From NCBI GenBank assembly GCA_023663915.1, contig JAMPGN010000122.1, positions 1-12,810 on the forward strand: a stretch of 12,810 nt of DNA, written 5' to 3'. This DNA is from Eubacterium sp. Its GTDB lineage: Bacteria > Bacillota_A > Clostridia > Lachnospirales > Lachnospiraceae. Every line of letters starts with the position of its first letter. Position 1 is the first letter of the stretch. The position numbers were made by a program, and so were the translations under genes. Below, in pieces: positions 12,388 to 12,810 of the stretch. The notes below the pieces were generated by a model that was not told the origin of the DNA, did not search any database, and was given only the letters and a program-made list of their open reading frames with translations.

Positions 12388-12669
12388 TCATTTTCCAAAC
12401 AGGTCGCTGTGCGTTCCAGTACGAGTCAAAGTCAATATCAATACTCCTTCCTCAATGCGATAGATCAGCAACCAATCCGGGAGAATATGGCATTCTCTAT
12501 GCCCCTCCCAATTACCGGACAATGCATGGTCTTTATTCCTCTCCGGTAATTTCTCGCCGCACGAAAGCATCCGGATAATATCATCCAGCAAATCAATATT
12601 CAAATAGCGTTTCATTGCCTGTTTGTAATCTTTTTTAAACTGTGTCGTCCAAACAATATCACAGTTCAT
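12388..12669 (-). CDS. yafQ: YafQ-family mRNA interferase toxin
   Basis: A 93-aa RelE/ParE-superfamily toxin. It cleaves mRNA on the ribosome in characterised relatives. All residues known to matter in E. coli YafQ have counterparts: H48 (DHALSG), H61 (ECHI), D65-W66 (PDWLLIY), H87 and F91 (THSDLF). The N-terminal FKKDYK motif is also present. Length is normal for the family, so it looks intact. ATG 12669 has GGAG at 8-nt spacing and overlaps the antitoxin stop by ATGA, the standard antitoxin-toxin coupling. Confidence 0.95.
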   Translation of the reverse strand: MNCDIVWTTQFKKDYKQAMKRYLNIDLLDDIIRMLSCGEKLPERNKDHALSGNWEGHRECHILPDWLLIYRIEEGVLILTLTRTGTHSDLFGK

Positions 12670-12810
12670 CGTTTCAACTCCCGAAGCGCCTCTTCTACAT
12701 CGGAATAGCGTCTCACGTTGGGATCATGCACAATCCGTTCCGCCTCCAGCATAGCCGCGATCGTCTCCTTATTGGGCTGATGCAGGGTAATCTCAAAGGG
12801 GATTCCGCCC
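12666..12810 (-). CDS. dinJ: DinJ/RelB-family antitoxin, partial (5' end outside the window)
   Basis: The frame that enters from the right edge encodes GGIPFEITLHQPNKETIAAM, then LEAERIVHDPNVRRYSDVEE, then ALRELKR and stop. The pattern PFEI...P(N)xET..AM.EAeRi..DPnVk.YsdveEaL..L is the C-terminal, toxin-wrapping region of DinJ/RelB antitoxins. The DNA-binding ribbon-helix-helix and the operator should lie just beyond the window. Its TGA overlaps the toxin ATG. The antitoxin neutralises YafQ and, with it, represses the operon in known systems. Confidence 0.92.
   Translation of the reverse strand, partial: GGIPFEITLHQPNKETIAAMLEAERIVHDPNVRRYSDVEEALRELKR

Overview
The window looks like chromosomal DNA from a spore-forming-lineage Firmicute of the Clostridia, most likely a Lachnospiraceae-type gut anaerobe. 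The signs are a YesN/YesM-style sugar-sensing two-component system, an SpmB spore-maturation protein, a FabT-like MarR regulator, strong purine-rich ribosome binding sites, GTG and TTG starts, and intrinsic terminators with U-tracts. No rRNA, tRNA, CRISPR array or transposase is visible.

Left part (1-5394): a GntR-type regulator with a LacI-like sugar sensor domain (+) runs head-on into a minus-strand three-gene operon. In transcription order the operon encodes a membrane histidine kinase, a membrane-anchored YtfQ-like (galactofuranose-type) sugar-binding protein, and an AraC-type response regulator. The kinase and binding-protein genes overlap by GTGA. This is best read as a three-component extracellular sugar sensor. 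A promoter and a pair of AATTGCA direct repeats lie in front of the kinase gene.

Middle (5395-9065): a divergent membrane diguanylate cyclase has its own promoter, and its leader begins with a tandem array of 17-bp-period hairpins. It ends in a textbook terminator. Next come a TTG-started, exported DUF885-type zinc metallopeptidase and, convergent to it, a FabT-like repressor. The repressor's promoter carries a near-perfect FabT-type operator over the -35 box.

Right-middle (9066-10261): a gene-free stretch holds what appears to be an independently transcribed ~195-nt structured RNA. Evidence is TTGACA and TATAAT hexamers, a long GC-rich hairpin, a second hairpin whose loop is complementary to the RNA 5' end, and a bidirectional terminator. 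It is followed by an orphan spmB without spmA, which sits directly behind a minus-strand terminator, and by a short ORF of unknown nature that ends inside that terminator.

Right end (10262-12810): a 174-aa protein of a mobile-element-associated unknown family, preceded by an in-frame AbrB-like remnant; a COG2509-type FAD-dependent dehydrogenase whose start is apparently coupled to a 17-codon leader peptide; and a DinJ/RelB-YafQ toxin-antitoxin pair whose antitoxin runs off the window edge.

The best candidates for something new are the structured RNA at about 9205-9404, the hairpin array at 5521-5590, and the leader-peptide/palindrome arrangement before the FAD enzyme.
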